Assembly (NCBI RefSeq): GCF_003591035.1
Contig: NZ_QYUO01000001.1
Coordinates: 2,356,001 to 2,420,000, forward strand
Source of the DNA: Noviherbaspirillum saxi
GTDB taxonomy: Bacteria > Pseudomonadota > Gammaproteobacteria > Burkholderiales > Burkholderiaceae_D
Length of the DNA: 64,000 nt
Reading direction: 5' to 3'
Every line of letters starts with the position of its first letter. The first letter of the stretch is position 1. Below, piece by piece: positions 19,313-28,197 of the stretch. The position numbers were made by a program, and so were the translations under genes. Under the pieces are notes generated by a model. That model was not told the DNA's origin. It was given only the letters and a program-made list of their open reading frames with translations, and searched no databases.

Positions 19313-19621
19313 ATGAACCAAGCTAAAGAAATGAACGCGTCAGAACAGTTCCAATACGATCCCAATCATCTCTTGGAATCGTTGATCGAAAAGCTGAACC
19401 TGAAAAACGATGCGGCTCTCTCTCGCGCACTCGAAGTCGCGCCCCCACTGATCAGCAAGATCCGCCATCGCCGCTTGCCGGTCGGCGCCTCGCTTCTGAT
19501 CCGCATGCATGAAGTGTCGGATCTGAGTATCAGGGATCTGCGCCAGTTGATGGGCGATCGTCGCAACAAGTTCCGCATCAGCGACAAGCAGTTCAAGCCG
19601 AAGACCAGCTCGCCGTCCTGA
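19313..19621 (+). CDS. Cro/C1-type HTH regulator (small)
   Basis: 102 residues. The middle, LNLKNDAALSRALEVAPPLISKIRHRRLPVGASLLIRMHEVSDLS, is a five-helix lambda-repressor-like HTH with APPLISKIR as the recognition-helix region. It probably binds DNA as a dimer; the target is unknown. It stands alone downstream of MITE copy 2, whose right end lies 190 bp before the ATG. Confidence 0.7.
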   Translation: MNQAKEMNASEQFQYDPNHLLESLIEKLNLKNDAALSRALEVAPPLISKIRHRRLPVGASLLIRMHEVSDLSIRDLRQLMGDRRNKFRISDKQFKPKTSSPS

Positions 19622-20070
19622 CGTTCGCCATCCCCGCACTGGCGGCTACTGATCTTATGCCGCCGTGCTGCGATCGACGCAGTTGTCACAGCTTTTCGAC
19701 AAGTCCTCTGCGCCAGCGACAAGCGTACACGGAGTGGCGGTGGCAGGAGAGTTGCCTTTTCATGGCAAGGTTTTGGCAGGAACGTCTTTCTTGCGGTATC
19801 TCATGGGCTACTGCATGAATCTATGGCGGCAGCCCGGTCGCAGGCGGTGACTGCAGCGATATGATGCCGAAGTACCGGTCCTCAGCCATCGGCAGGCCAC
19901 CATTGATCTGCAAGCAACAGAAAACAACGCAAGACACGCGCGCTTTTTATGCGTCAGTGTGCAGACCGCCAACGGTATACCGCATGATGCAAATCTCCTC
20001 TTCACTGAGGTCGCTCAAGGTCTTCCTGTACAGGCGCGATACGATAAAGCCAATTGTATTGGAGCAGATC
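19622..20070. other. 449-bp gap, no supported gene
   Basis: Open frames of 60 to 80 codons exist here, but none has a ribosome binding site and plausible composition. The right part should contain the promoter for the small gene at 20071. Confidence 0.4.
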
Positions 20071-20211
20071 ATGTCGAAATTTGAAGATCATCAGGTGCCG
20101 CCAGACCCTGTCCCAGGCGATCCGCCGACCCCTGACCAGAGTCCCACTCCAGACGAAGACCCGGTCCCTGACCACAATCCGGTTGCCGCTGAAAACGCAA
20201 AGGCCAAGTAG
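20071..20211 (+). CDS. Pro/Asp-rich micropeptide (46 aa)
   Basis: A ttggag site lies 8 to 12 bases before the ATG at 20071. The product is almost entirely Pro, Asp, Glu and Thr/Ser (repeating DPVPGD, PTPDQSPTP and DEDPVPDHNP units), so it is acidic and disordered. I have an impression of similar short P/D-rich proteins in related bacteria but cannot name a family. Confidence 0.5.
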   Translation: MSKFEDHQVPPDPVPGDPPTPDQSPTPDEDPVPDHNPVAAENAKAK

Positions 20212-20404
20212 CCTTTTCCTTCCCAGGAAAAGTCGTCGTGGCGGACATAGAACCGCACAATGATTTTTCCCATGACGGTTTTATTCTTGCTTTGCACGCA
20301 CGGTCGCCGGCGTAATGCGCGCAAGCCAATCCTTCCCTTGCAATTGATGGACGATGCTGGCCATTCGTTGGCGTTTTCCATTGCATCGCCACCACCGTGA
20401 ATCG

Positions 20405-21547
20405 ATGAACAATCCCTCGTCGGAATGGCTCGATGCTATCGCACTCACTGTAGTGCCGTGGATCCTGCTCATTAATCATATGCCGTGGATCGGTGTCGTG
20501 GTCCAGCTGCTGATCGCCGTGCCGGTGGTAGCGGTGATACATAGCGTTGCGGTGAATATCCTGCAGCGCCTTGCCGCATCGCTGCCCTATTCGCGCCGGC
20601 TTGTGCAATATGGACATCGCGCCGCAGGCACGGTTCTTTTCCTGCTAATAGCACAGGTCTTGCTGCGCAATGCGGCCGATAGCCTTCCGGGTATTGCGAC
20701 GGCCAGACACGTTGCGGCGCTTGCATTGATCGCATCGGTCACCTGGCTGGGAGTTCGATGCGTACGTGCAGTGGCGCATACCATCATCGAATTCAATCCA
20801 GCCGATGTCCCCGATAACCTGCAGGCGCGTCGTATTCAGACCCAGACCCGGGTGCTGGCACGTTCGGTCATGGCAGTCATTATCCTTATCGGCACCGGCA
20901 CTGCATTGTCGACCATGCCCATCCTGCGCCAAATCGGCACCAGCCTGCTTGCCTCCGCAGGCGTAGCCGGCCTGGTGGTCGGCTTTGCCGCAAAGCCGGT
21001 ACTGGGCAATCTCCTCGCGGGAATGCAGATCGCATTGACTCAACCGATCAGGCTGGAAGATGTGGTCATCGTTCAGAACGAGTGGGGACAGGTTGAAGAA
21101 ATAACCGGCACCTATGTCGTCGTGCGTATCTGGGATCAGAGACGGATGATCGTGCCGCTGCAGTGGTTTATCGAAAACCCTTTTCAAAACTGGACGAGAA
21201 CGAATTCCGACATACTGGGTACGGTGACGGTATGGGCCGACTATCGCATGCCGGTAGAACCACTGCGCCTTGAAGCTGAACGCATCTGCAGCAAAGCACC
21301 TGAATGGGACAAGCGCTTATGCCTGACGCAAGTGGTCGACGCCGGTGAGCGCGCGATGCAGATACGCGTTCTGGTCAGCGCCGGCGACGCCGGCCGGTCA
21401 TGGGATTTAAGATGTCGTGTGCGCGAAGGGTTGATCGATTTCGTTCAACGCGAGTATCCGGAATACCTTCCGCGCATGCGTGCCGAAGTCCTTGCCGAAG
21501 GACCGATGCGCTCACCATCCGATACGGACGATGCAAGGTTGACGTAG
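20405..21547 (+). CDS. MscS-family mechanosensitive channel
   Basis: About 380 residues. Four or five N-terminal membrane helices lead to the pore helix TM3, ASAGVAGLVVGFAAKPVLGN, which has the Gly/Ala pattern of MscS. The beta domain follows: EDVVIVQNEWGQVEEITGTYVVVRIWDQRRMIVP, then a C-terminal alpha/beta domain. These channels open on membrane tension and release solutes in osmotic downshock. The frame is open to 20354; the ATG at 20405 begins MNNPSSEWLD just before the first membrane helix. Confidence 0.85.
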   Translation: MNNPSSEWLDAIALTVVPWILLINHMPWIGVVVQLLIAVPVVAVIHSVAVNILQRLAASLPYSRRLVQYGHRAAGTVLFLLIAQVLLRNAADSLPGIATARHVAALALIASVTWLGVRCVRAVAHTIIEFNPADVPDNLQARRIQTQTRVLARSVMAVIILIGTGTALSTMPILRQIGTSLLASAGVAGLVVGFAAKPVLGNLLAGMQIALTQPIRLEDVVIVQNEWGQVEEITGTYVVVRIWDQRRMIVPLQWFIENPFQNWTRTNSDILGTVTVWADYRMPVEPLRLEAERICSKAPEWDKRLCLTQVVDAGERAMQIRVLVSAGDAGRSWDLRCRVREGLIDFVQREYPEYLPRMRAEVLAEGPMRSPSDTDDARLT

Positions 21548-21608
21548 CGCAAATGCACCGAACTGATCGCTTGATACATTGCTTATCCGCACAGGGAGGA
21601 GCCATAAC

Positions 21609-21731
21609 ATGCAAACATACATCGACCAATACCAAACCGTCTATTCGTTCAATGAATATCTCATCAAATCCACCGTCGAATACTGGACGGCGGTAAGCTT
21701 CCCGGCAATTTATTTCGCCAAGTATTTATAA
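21609..21731 (+). CDS. 40-residue micropeptide with strong ribosome binding site
   Basis: The ATG at 21609 is preceded by agggaggag at the right distance, one of the strongest sites in the region. The product starts MQTYIDQYQTVYSFNEY and is rich in Tyr and Phe, with a slightly hydrophobic C-terminal half (AVSFPAIYFAKYL). It could be a small membrane-associated peptide. No homologue comes to mind. It sits 61 bp after the MscS gene and could be cotranscribed with it. Confidence 0.6.
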   Translation: MQTYIDQYQTVYSFNEYLIKSTVEYWTAVSFPAIYFAKYL

Positions 21732-21938
21732 GCTTCCCTTCAAGGCTTGCGTCTGGCTGCGACCCGGCCAGACGTCATGTCTGCTGCATCGAATTTGATC
21801 AGCGCCATCTTTTCTTTACGAATCAATGCCTTGCCATTGCTGACTGACGGTTATCCACAGGATTAACCACAACAAATGTGGGCAACTTGGCAAAGACATG
21901 GAACATGACGGCCAAATTTTGGCGCAGTACTGTCCGGT

Positions 21939-22202
21939 TCACGCAAATCGCCGTCGAATCTGCAACAATCCGAGAGGCAGCAAGAGACGCTTGCGCATTG
22001 CCGCCTCCTCTTCTGTAATGGAAGGGTCCACATCACCACTAACGGTCTGTGCCCCCGGCGCAGCTTCAAGCGCAGATTGAAGCACTATGCGCATGAGTTC
22101 CTGATTGATATGCAAGTCTTCCTGACGTGCATGTCGTGGGAGAAGCCCGGCTTCGGTCGCTTTCTTCACAGCGGCGTCGATCATTTGCATCGTTATGTTC
22201 AT
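21939..22202 (-). CDS. Hypothetical protein (87 aa)
   Basis: A ggag site 8 bases upstream supports the ATG at 22202 rather than the open frame to 22229. The product, MNITMQMIDAAVKKATEAGL..., is a helical protein with a long run LHINQELMRIVLQSALEAA and an acidic ITEEEAAMRKRLLLP tail. Function unknown. Confidence 0.6.
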   Translation of the reverse strand: MNITMQMIDAAVKKATEAGLLPRHARQEDLHINQELMRIVLQSALEAAPGAQTVSGDVDPSITEEEAAMRKRLLLPLGLLQIRRRFA

Positions 22203-22229
22203 CACAGTTCTCCGGTAGGCATTCGTCAT

Positions 22230-22597
22230 GCCAGTGCCTCGGTATCGTGACTGGTGCCAAGAGCCCTACACCCTTCATACCTTCAAGCATCGGCCTAACC
22301 AAGCGGACTCGTAGTGTGCAGGCTCTTTATGACGTGCAAATGAAAGCCTGTGAAGTATCCGCGCGATCAATTTCGGCTCAGGCTCGCGAACCGAATTGCC
22401 ATCGATCATTTGCAAAAATTATGCCGCTTCAAATGGGGAGCTTGACCTCGGATCGTGATTACTTTAGATCAACAGCCAGTGCATCTAGCCAGTGCATCTC
22501 CCATATCTATGGCTAGCCCGGTCCAGGTCGTGCGCGAATAATGTGCTTTTCTTCCTGTACTAAGCCAAGTGGCGCAAGCACCGACTTGCAAGAACCC
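22230..22597. other. 368-bp gap with a tandem 13-mer
   Basis: No supported gene. The 13-bp unit agccagtgcatct occurs twice in tandem at 22474-22486 and 22487-22499. It may be an operator, or the trace of a small duplication. Confidence 0.4.
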
Positions 22598-22891
22598 ATG
22601 CGCCTGATGTCATGCTTACAATGCCAATGCCGTCTTTCGGATCAAGCAAAGTCATGTCCTGACTGCGGTTATCCGGTGCCTGGCGAGAACAGTTCGAAAA
22701 TTTCAGACACTGATGCTATTTCGGAGCATCCGCTCCAACAGTATCGAACACTGCGCATCATCGGGTTAGCTGCAATGGGAAGTACCGTGGTAATCGCGAT
22801 GAATGAGTTTCACACCGCAGCAACTATCGCAGGCATAAGCGGTGCGACCACCTATCTGATCGGTTTGCTGAGTGCATGGTGGAATACCTGA
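22598..22891 (+). CDS. Zinc-ribbon membrane protein (about 97 aa)
   Basis: The N-terminus is CLQCQCRLSDQAKSCPDCGYPVPG, a zinc ribbon of two CxxC pairs. Two hydrophobic segments, IIGLAAMGSTVVIAMN and AATIAGISGATTYLIGLLSAWW, predict membrane helices. The ATGs at 22598 and 22607 are the usual starts for this type; the open frame extends to 22541. Such proteins are probably membrane-anchored with a cytosolic zinc head. Exact role unknown. Confidence 0.6.
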   Translation: MRLMSCLQCQCRLSDQAKSCPDCGYPVPGENSSKISDTDAISEHPLQQYRTLRIIGLAAMGSTVVIAMNEFHTAATIAGISGATTYLIGLLSAWWNT

Positions 22892-23065
22892 AACCGATTG
22901 CGTACTTCAGACTCGAAACAATACGCCGATAAGCCTCTGATGCAGATATCTCTTACCAAACCTGTGCATGGCATCATTCATGCGCGCTGAAATGCTCGAT
23001 GAGAATAGGTGGAGCAATGGGTGGAGCGCATTCATAACAGCGTCGTTTTCCCGCGAAGAAGCTTT

Positions 23066-23299
23066 ATGCAAATAGAAACTATCGGAAAGTATCAGATCCA
23101 TTTGCTTGCACATGAAGTTGCCGGGGGCAAACAATGGGATCCCTTTATTACGATCTTGAAATTTGATGACCTAGCCGGAGATTTTCGCTGTGTACTTGAA
23201 AAACGACGTGCAGCCGATACCCCTTTAGACACCTACGAACAGGCGATAGAAGTTGCCCGCCAAATCGGCACGATGATGCTGAAAAAAGGCGAAGTGTAG
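23066..23299 (+). CDS. Hypothetical protein (77 aa)
   Basis: A gaagaag stretch precedes the ATG at 23066; the open frame reaches 23009. The product, MQIETIGKYQIHLLAHEVAGG..., looks like an alpha/beta fold with a C-terminal helix (EQAIEVARQIGTMMLKKG). I do not recognise it. Confidence 0.5.
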   Translation: MQIETIGKYQIHLLAHEVAGGKQWDPFITILKFDDLAGDFRCVLEKRRAADTPLDTYEQAIEVARQIGTMMLKKGEV

Positions 23300-23446
23300 T
23301 AAGCGCTTTCGGCAAGACGACCGAAATCAATACGCCGCTTGATAAATTGCAATGGTATAACGTATCGTGTCACTTACCATGAATGCAAGATAAGGCTAAG
23401 CCGAATCACTAGATTTTTCATGTAACCTCTATCCGGATTGCCGCCG

Positions 23447-23881
23447 ATGGCACAGATCCACACGCATTACGACAACCTGAAGGTCGCACGCAACGCACCA
23501 CCTGAAGTGATTCGGGCGGCGTACAAGACGCTTTCGCAAAAATATCATCCTGATCGAAATAGCGACAATCCGGACGCGATCCGTGTCATCCAGATCATTA
23601 ATTCAGCGTATGCCGTACTATCCGATCCCGCCAAGCGACGGGAACACGACGAGTGGATAGCGCGCACGGAAGCGCAGAATCAGCATTCGGCCGCCGGCAT
23701 CGATGGTGTCGACTTTGTCATAGGCCGTACCATTCATAGGAAATCCCGCCGTTCGCGCCATCATTCGTCCGCAAGCAGTTTTCTTTCCCGGCGCGGTCAC
23801 TCGCATCCGATATTAAAGATGCTGCAAAAAGCCTTTGGATGGTGGGATCACCTGGGGCGCAAGCTGTTTCGAAAAGTCTGA
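23447..23881 (+). CDS. J-domain (DnaJ-like) protein
   Basis: About 144 residues. The N-terminal 65 are a J domain: YDNLKVARNAPPEVIRAAYKTLSQKYHPDRN, with the HPD motif at residues 34-36, then INSAYAVLSDPAKRREHD. This domain recruits and stimulates DnaK. The remaining 80 residues are basic and low-complexity, without the zinc or substrate domains of DnaJ, so it is a specialised type III J-protein. Its client is unknown. The ATG at 23447 is chosen over 23438. Confidence 0.75.
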   Translation: MAQIHTHYDNLKVARNAPPEVIRAAYKTLSQKYHPDRNSDNPDAIRVIQIINSAYAVLSDPAKRREHDEWIARTEAQNQHSAAGIDGVDFVIGRTIHRKSRRSRHHSSASSFLSRRGHSHPILKMLQKAFGWWDHLGRKLFRKV

Positions 23882-23968
23882 TCATCGCGTGCCGACGTCG
23901 CAAGCGTTCGCCACGTCCTGTTACATCACGCAATCTTCCATAGTCATAGAATGATGAGAGCTTGCTAG

Positions 23969-24286
23969 TCAATCCTCTTCTTCGGTGTCGATTCCGCGGT
24001 GCGAGCGCTCCACCTTCGCAAGCAACGATGCGACCGAGGCCACATTGACCAGTTGTTCATCCTCCGCATCGAGCTGACGTCCATTCTGCATTTCATGAAT
24101 AACCGATAGCAATTCAAGCACCAGGCCGTAATGACAGGCAGCTTCTACCAATATTTCAAGTTGTCTTGCAGTATGTTCAGCGGCAGGCATCGAGAACCCC
24201 ATGATCCGTTTGCACGTCATGTGTGCTTCGTACGGTAATCCTGATGGAAGTTCCGGTTCTTTATGCGATTTACAATTGTCTCGCAC
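23969..24286 (-). CDS. Hypothetical protein (about 105 aa or shorter)
   Basis: The C-terminal part is a helical protein, EHTARQLEILVEAACHYGLVLELLSVIHEMQNG, ending in a very acidic tail. Starts at 24286, 24220 and 24202 are all in frame; the shorter forms (MTCKRIMGFS or MGFSMP) seem more natural. Function unknown. Confidence 0.45.
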   Translation of the reverse strand: MRDNCKSHKEPELPSGLPYEAHMTCKRIMGFSMPAAEHTARQLEILVEAACHYGLVLELLSVIHEMQNGRQLDAEDEQLVNVASVASLLAKVERSHRGIDTEEED

Positions 24287-24610
24287 ATGGGTGCCATTGC
24301 ACGGCGGTTAAGTCCTGCCAATAAAAAACCGGCTCGTGGCCGGCTTATCAAGTCCCGTGTCTGGGATGGGGATAGGCAATAGTACACCATCCGGCAAAGG
24401 AAGCAAACATACCCCATGCTTCCGGAAGAAAGGCGATGATTTAGCGTCCATCCTTGTGACTTCAAGGACGTTTTTCATGAAACGGCTATTTTCGTTCAGT
24501 CTGATTGGCGCACTCACGCGGTATGCGTGTCCCGCATGCCTCTCAGGCGTACAAACCGTCCATGCTTTCCTTTAAGCCACATCAACATCTGGTTACTTAA
24601 AGGTTTCAAT
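24287..24610. other. 324-bp gap with a possible minus-strand terminator
   Basis: A stem, CCGGC / GCCGG with a 5-nt loop, flanked by aaaaaa on the plus strand at about 24324-24345, would act as an intrinsic terminator for minus-strand transcripts (CCGGC-cacga-GCCGG-tttttt). A 55-codon minus frame starting at 24475 (MKNVLEVTRMDAKSS) ends inside it; I cannot support it as a gene. A 32-codon plus frame at 24477 starting MKRLFSFSL is also unsupported. Confidence 0.45.
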
Positions 24611-24826
24611 ATGACTACATTCACTGAACGCCTTGGGGATGCTATGAATGAAGATTCCACATTATTGTTCATGAAAGTGATGTGCGTGGTGGCGTGGGTC
24701 TACATTGGAGCAGCAATCGCCTGTTGTTTTCCGTGGTTCTTTGGCGTACGTAAGTCAGGGCCAATACAAGCACAGCAACAGCGCACGGACGAAAAGCAAA
24801 TCCCAACCGAAAATGCGCAGATCTAA
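24611..24826 (+). CDS. Small single-pass membrane protein (71 aa)
   Basis: aaagg precedes the ATG at 24611. The product, MTTFTERLGDAMNEDSTLL, is followed by a clear membrane helix (MKVMCVVAWVYIGAAIACCFPWFF) and a short charged tail. It could be a regulatory micro-membrane protein. No family was recognised. Confidence 0.5.
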   Translation: MTTFTERLGDAMNEDSTLLFMKVMCVVAWVYIGAAIACCFPWFFGVRKSGPIQAQQQRTDEKQIPTENAQI

Positions 24827-24988
24827 TCGGCTTGGAACGAGACTTGCCATCGCAAGCTGCAGCAGCCTGCGATAAGGTATAGCCCGAGGATTAAAGGGAA
24901 TGTTTGGCGGAACCCACGCATGTATTGCCGTGGATGAGTCTTTGACTTGCGTTAGCAGGCATGTGCCTGCTCTTTTCATCTGGAATTC

Positions 24989-25064
24989 TGGCTCCCCGAC
25001 CTGGACTCGAACCAGGGACCTGCGGATTAACAGTCCGTCGCTCTACCGACTGAGCTATCAGGGA
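24989..25064 (-). tRNA. tRNA-Asn (anticodon GTT)
   Basis: Reading the minus strand, the gene starts tccctgatagctcagtcgg and has anticodon GTT in cggactgttaatccg, T-arm ggttcgagtcc, acceptor end tcgggga, discriminator G and an encoded CCA at 24989-24991. The acceptor stem tccctga / tcgggga pairs, with G-T wobbles. Confidence 0.95.
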
Positions 25065-25282
25065 AAGGAGGCGGAATTATAAGGTCGATCCTGCAGGCAA
25101 GTCAAAATTTTATTTCCTACCGTTCCCGCTTGGGGGCATTGGGGCGCTGCGCCATGCAGTAGCGCCCTATCTATCCTACAATTTCCGTCCACGCTGGCGA
25201 CCGGCGCGACAGAAGGAACCGCGCATCGCTTTAATTACCTAATTATCTCGGGGCTCACGCCCGGCAACAACGAACACGATCG

Positions 25283-25603
25283 ATGACAGACCGAAAACAC
25301 AAAGCGACGAACAGAGAAATCAGCCTGGACGACCTTGCGGCGATGGTTGAACAAGCGGCAGCGAAGATCATCCGCTTGCAGGAGGAAGTCGCCCGTCAAA
25401 ACAGACAGATCAAGGAGCTGGAACAACTGCAGGAAGCCGTGCGGCAGGACGCCGACTGGAGTCGGTGGTTCCGCCAGAAGTATCGCAATACCGTCTACTA
25501 TCCGGTGATCGAAAAGGCGTTCTTCGACGATCATCCGCAGCATTCAACGTCGGACGACCAAGCTCCGGCCGGTAATGACGCACAGTCGCAGCAAGAATTG
25601 TAG
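25283..25603 (+). CDS. Coiled-coil hypothetical protein (106 aa)
   Basis: A long helix, LDDLAAMVEQAAAKIIRLQEEVARQNRQIKELEQLQEAVRQD, predicts a coiled coil. It is followed by ADWSRWFRQKYRNTVYYPVIEKAFF and a disordered tail. It may dimerise through the helix. No family was recognised. Confidence 0.6.
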   Translation: MTDRKHKATNREISLDDLAAMVEQAAAKIIRLQEEVARQNRQIKELEQLQEAVRQDADWSRWFRQKYRNTVYYPVIEKAFFDDHPQHSTSDDQAPAGNDAQSQQEL

Positions 25604-25984
25604 ACATTGAGTCGATGCGGCGACAGATTTCCTGCGATCTTATTTGCAGCTTTTGACCGTCGTAAAGCGCATGCCGAGCGAGCATGCCGCCTTGTGCATT
25701 GCCAGTCGCAGTTTTTCTATACCCGGCAATAAGGATGTAGATTTGAGACGTATTTTGTTGTGCAGAGACCTTCCCATGATTTCCCCCTATATACATAAAC
25801 TTTTCCGATAGCTGAAATTATAGAAAGCGGCCCATGACGTGGATGTGACACCGAACACATTAGCGATTGACGCCGAGCAAATATATGCACACTCCGCCAG
25901 GATCCGCTGTTATGCCGGGCCCATCGCCGGGACAAATCATCTCTGTGATCCATATGTAGGTAATGCTCCGGTGGCGGTTATCGA
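25604..25984. other. 381-bp gap, no supported gene
   Basis: Minus-strand frames overlap here but show no convincing starts. The right part should contain the promoter of the YihY-family gene. I see no clear motif. Confidence 0.35.
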
Positions 25985-26965
25985 ATGGACACACGCAGTG
26001 CACCAGAACTCTGGCAGACGCAGGAAGGTATCGCGCTCAGGCCAAGTGCAGAACAGGTTCTCGCCATGCCGATAACCGACCGCAGAACCCGCCTCATGAT
26101 CGAGCGCCCGGGCGCCTTCGCATTACGGACGCTCAAGGGGTTTCGCGCCAATCAGGGATTGCTGCTGGCAGGTGCCGTCGCCTATTATGCCCTCCTGTCG
26201 ATCGTTCCCCTGCTGATCGTGACTGTCATCGCTCTCTCGCACGTTGTCGATCAGGGCGAGTTGCTGTTGACGATTGGCCGGTATCTGGAATGGCTTATCC
26301 CGGGCCAATCGCAGGCCGTGATCGAGGAACTTGCCGGATTCATGGCGCACCGCGAAGCAGTCGGGTGGCTGCTGCTTCTCACGCTGATTTTTTTCAGCTC
26401 GCTCGCATTCACTGTTCTGGAAAATGCGATGTCGGTAATTTTCTTTCACAGGGTATCGATAAGGCGCAGGCATTTCATGATCTCCGCCCTGCTTCCGTAT
26501 TGCTACATTCTGTCGCTGGGTATTGGCCTGCTGATTGCCACCCTCGTCGCCGGTAGCCTGCAAACGATAGGACAGGAAAGCGTCGACCTGCTTGGAAGAA
26601 CCTGGTCGTTGAGCGGATTGTCCGGCGTACTGCTTTACCTGCTTGGCCTGGTTGGCGAAATACTGATGCTGACCTCGGTCTATATGGTGATGCCGGTCGG
26701 CCGCCTATCGCTGCGCCACGCCTTGATAGGCGGCGTCACGGCGGCGCTGCTATGGGAGATCACGAGGCACATTCTGGTGTGGTACTTTGCCACCCTGTCA
26801 CAAGTTAGTGTGGTATATGGGTCGATGACAACAGCGATCTTCGTCCTGCTAAGCCTGGAAATCGCAGCAACTCTTTTCCTGTTCGGCGCGCAGGCAATTG
26901 CCGAATATGAACGAACGGAGGATGGAACCGATGAAGAAAGCGAAGAGGCTTTCCATACGGATTAA
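25985..26965 (+). CDS. YihY/BrkB family inner-membrane protein
   Basis: 326 residues with about six membrane helices. The family marks are LKGFRANQGLLLAGAVAYYALLSIVPLL at the front, SSLAFTVLENAMSVIFFHR in the middle and a GGVTAALLWEITRH segment near the end. The C-terminus is acidic (EDGTDEESEE). YihY/BrkB proteins were once misnamed RNase BN and their transport role is unsettled. The start could also be an internal ATG near 26066 or 26096. Confidence 0.8.
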   Translation: MDTRSAPELWQTQEGIALRPSAEQVLAMPITDRRTRLMIERPGAFALRTLKGFRANQGLLLAGAVAYYALLSIVPLLIVTVIALSHVVDQGELLLTIGRYLEWLIPGQSQAVIEELAGFMAHREAVGWLLLLTLIFFSSLAFTVLENAMSVIFFHRVSIRRRHFMISALLPYCYILSLGIGLLIATLVAGSLQTIGQESVDLLGRTWSLSGLSGVLLYLLGLVGEILMLTSVYMVMPVGRLSLRHALIGGVTAALLWEITRHILVWYFATLSQVSVVYGSMTTAIFVLLSLEIAATLFLFGAQAIAEYERTEDGTDEESEEAFHTD

Positions 26966-27041
26966 AGGCATCTCGGCCTGAGCAGACGATGAAATTAAAG
27001 CTCTGGCGAAAAGCTTTAGGAAGATATACGGCGGGAGGGAT

Positions 27042-27074
27042 GGTACGCCTCTCCATAGTTGGTCGAGGCGTACC
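27042..27074. repeat. Inverted repeat after the YihY-family gene
   Basis: A 10-bp perfect stem, ggtacgcctc / gaggcgtacc, with a 13-nt loop. The gap 26966-27262 otherwise shows nothing I can name. No T-run follows it, so a terminator role is weak. Confidence 0.35.
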
Positions 27075-27250
27075 GAACTGCCATCATGCATATCGGTTGC
27101 ATGTACAGCAGATGAATCAAGTGTATAAGACTCTTGTTACGAGAGCATGACTGGGCTCAAGGGAAATGCGAAGTCTGGAAGATTGCTTGAAATTGGCACG
27201 GTGTAATAGCCAAGGCATGCCGCTTCAAAAACGTTGTCCTGCCACCGTCA

Positions 27251-27284
27251 TGTGGAAAAACAAAGGCCTCCATACGGAGGCCTT
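27251..27284 (-). terminator. Intrinsic terminator, chromosomal side of the tRNA-Ser site
   Basis: A perfect 9-bp stem, aaggcctcc / ggaggcctt, with a 4-nt loop; on the minus strand it is followed by TTTGTTTTT. It sits directly beyond the left tRNA-Ser end duplication, so it was probably the terminator of the tRNA-Ser gene before the island inserted. Confidence 0.75.
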
Positions 27285-27292
27285 GCATGACC

Positions 27293-27320
27293 GGCGGAGA
27301 GGGGGGATTCGAACCCCCGA
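27293..27320 (-). other. Left attachment site: 3' end of tRNA-Ser (remnant)
   Basis: The last part of a tRNA-Ser gene (ggcggaga, G-run, attcgaacccccga on the plus strand) matches the end of the intact tRNA-Ser at 30619-30647 except for one fewer G in the run (6 versus 7). No anticodon or 5' half is present. This is the usual signature of integration at a tRNA 3' end. Confidence 0.85.
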
Positions 27321-27474
27321 AGTATCGCTACATTTCTAGTATTTGCAAAAATGCTGGCGAAAAGCTGGCATTTCATCATTCCTAATTTTTCTTTTTTCAA
27401 CGAAACGCGTCAGCTCCTTGCTTGAAAGACCGGCATCATTTATAAAGTATAACGTTGTCTTTTTTTCATCATTT

Positions 27475-28149
27475 ATGGATTACAAAGCTTATGCTGCCTT
27501 TCTCCGACAGAAAGTTAGAGACTTTCGCGGAATTGCCGCAGCGACAAACGGTGACCTGGAGGTCGAAGACCTGCACAACGAAGCATGGGTTGTAGCTGAA
27601 TACCATGGGGCTAAACGTGGGATACCAATCGACTGGCTAGACCCTGCGGATCAATCACTTATCTTGGGTACCTTGACGGTCAAATACGATTGGGAAAAGC
27701 GTGCGCAGCGGTCGCAGACAGTCAGCATTGACGCAGCAGGAATTGACGAGGACGGTGAGGCATTCACCCTGTGTGACTTGCTACATTCCGACGTAGCGAT
27801 TGACCCCCTGGATGAACTCGCTCACCGCCAGGAAGTAACCAGTGAGGCAGAACGGGCGAAGCGGGCGGCCGAAGAAAGGATTCTTGAATCGTATTCGCAG
27901 TCCGTGGCCTACAACGTTATTCTGTGGCATTTTGAAAACGTGCGCCGGCGGCTAGCCGGTTATCTCGCAATAGACCGAGGCACGCTGAGGCTCCGAATTG
28001 ACGCTGCGGCCAAACAGCTGAAGGTTCAGCCATCGCTTTTTGATCAAATTGAACGCATTGCGTCGTCATTTCGACCAGCACCAGGAAAGGAATATTGCAA
28101 GCGAATTGAACAGCACCGCGCAGGTAAACAATGGGCTTGGGAGTTCTAA
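27475..28149 (+). CDS. Island protein of unknown function (224 aa)
   Basis: The ATG at 27475 opens MDYKAYAAFLRQKVRDF; the frame is open to 27343 in AT-rich leader sequence. The segment LEVEDLHNEAWVVAEYHG resembles a sigma-70 region 2 signature, and SYSQSVAYNVILWHFENVRRRLAGYLAIDRGTLRLRI could be a helix-turn-helix. These are weak hints, and I would call it a possible DNA-binding or sigma-like island protein only. It lies between the left att site and the integrase remnant. Confidence 0.55.
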   Translation: MDYKAYAAFLRQKVRDFRGIAAATNGDLEVEDLHNEAWVVAEYHGAKRGIPIDWLDPADQSLILGTLTVKYDWEKRAQRSQTVSIDAAGIDEDGEAFTLCDLLHSDVAIDPLDELAHRQEVTSEAERAKRAAEERILESYSQSVAYNVILWHFENVRRRLAGYLAIDRGTLRLRIDAAAKQLKVQPSLFDQIERIASSFRPAPGKEYCKRIEQHRAGKQWAWEF

Positions 28150-28197
28150 TCAGACGAGGCTCTAAGGAATAAAGCAAGTGCAAATGACGAAGGACCG

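Noticed and set aside
24308..24475. Minus-strand small frame beginning MKNVLEVTRMDAKSS
   Set aside because: It ends inside a terminator-like hairpin and has odd composition; I could not support it as a gene.
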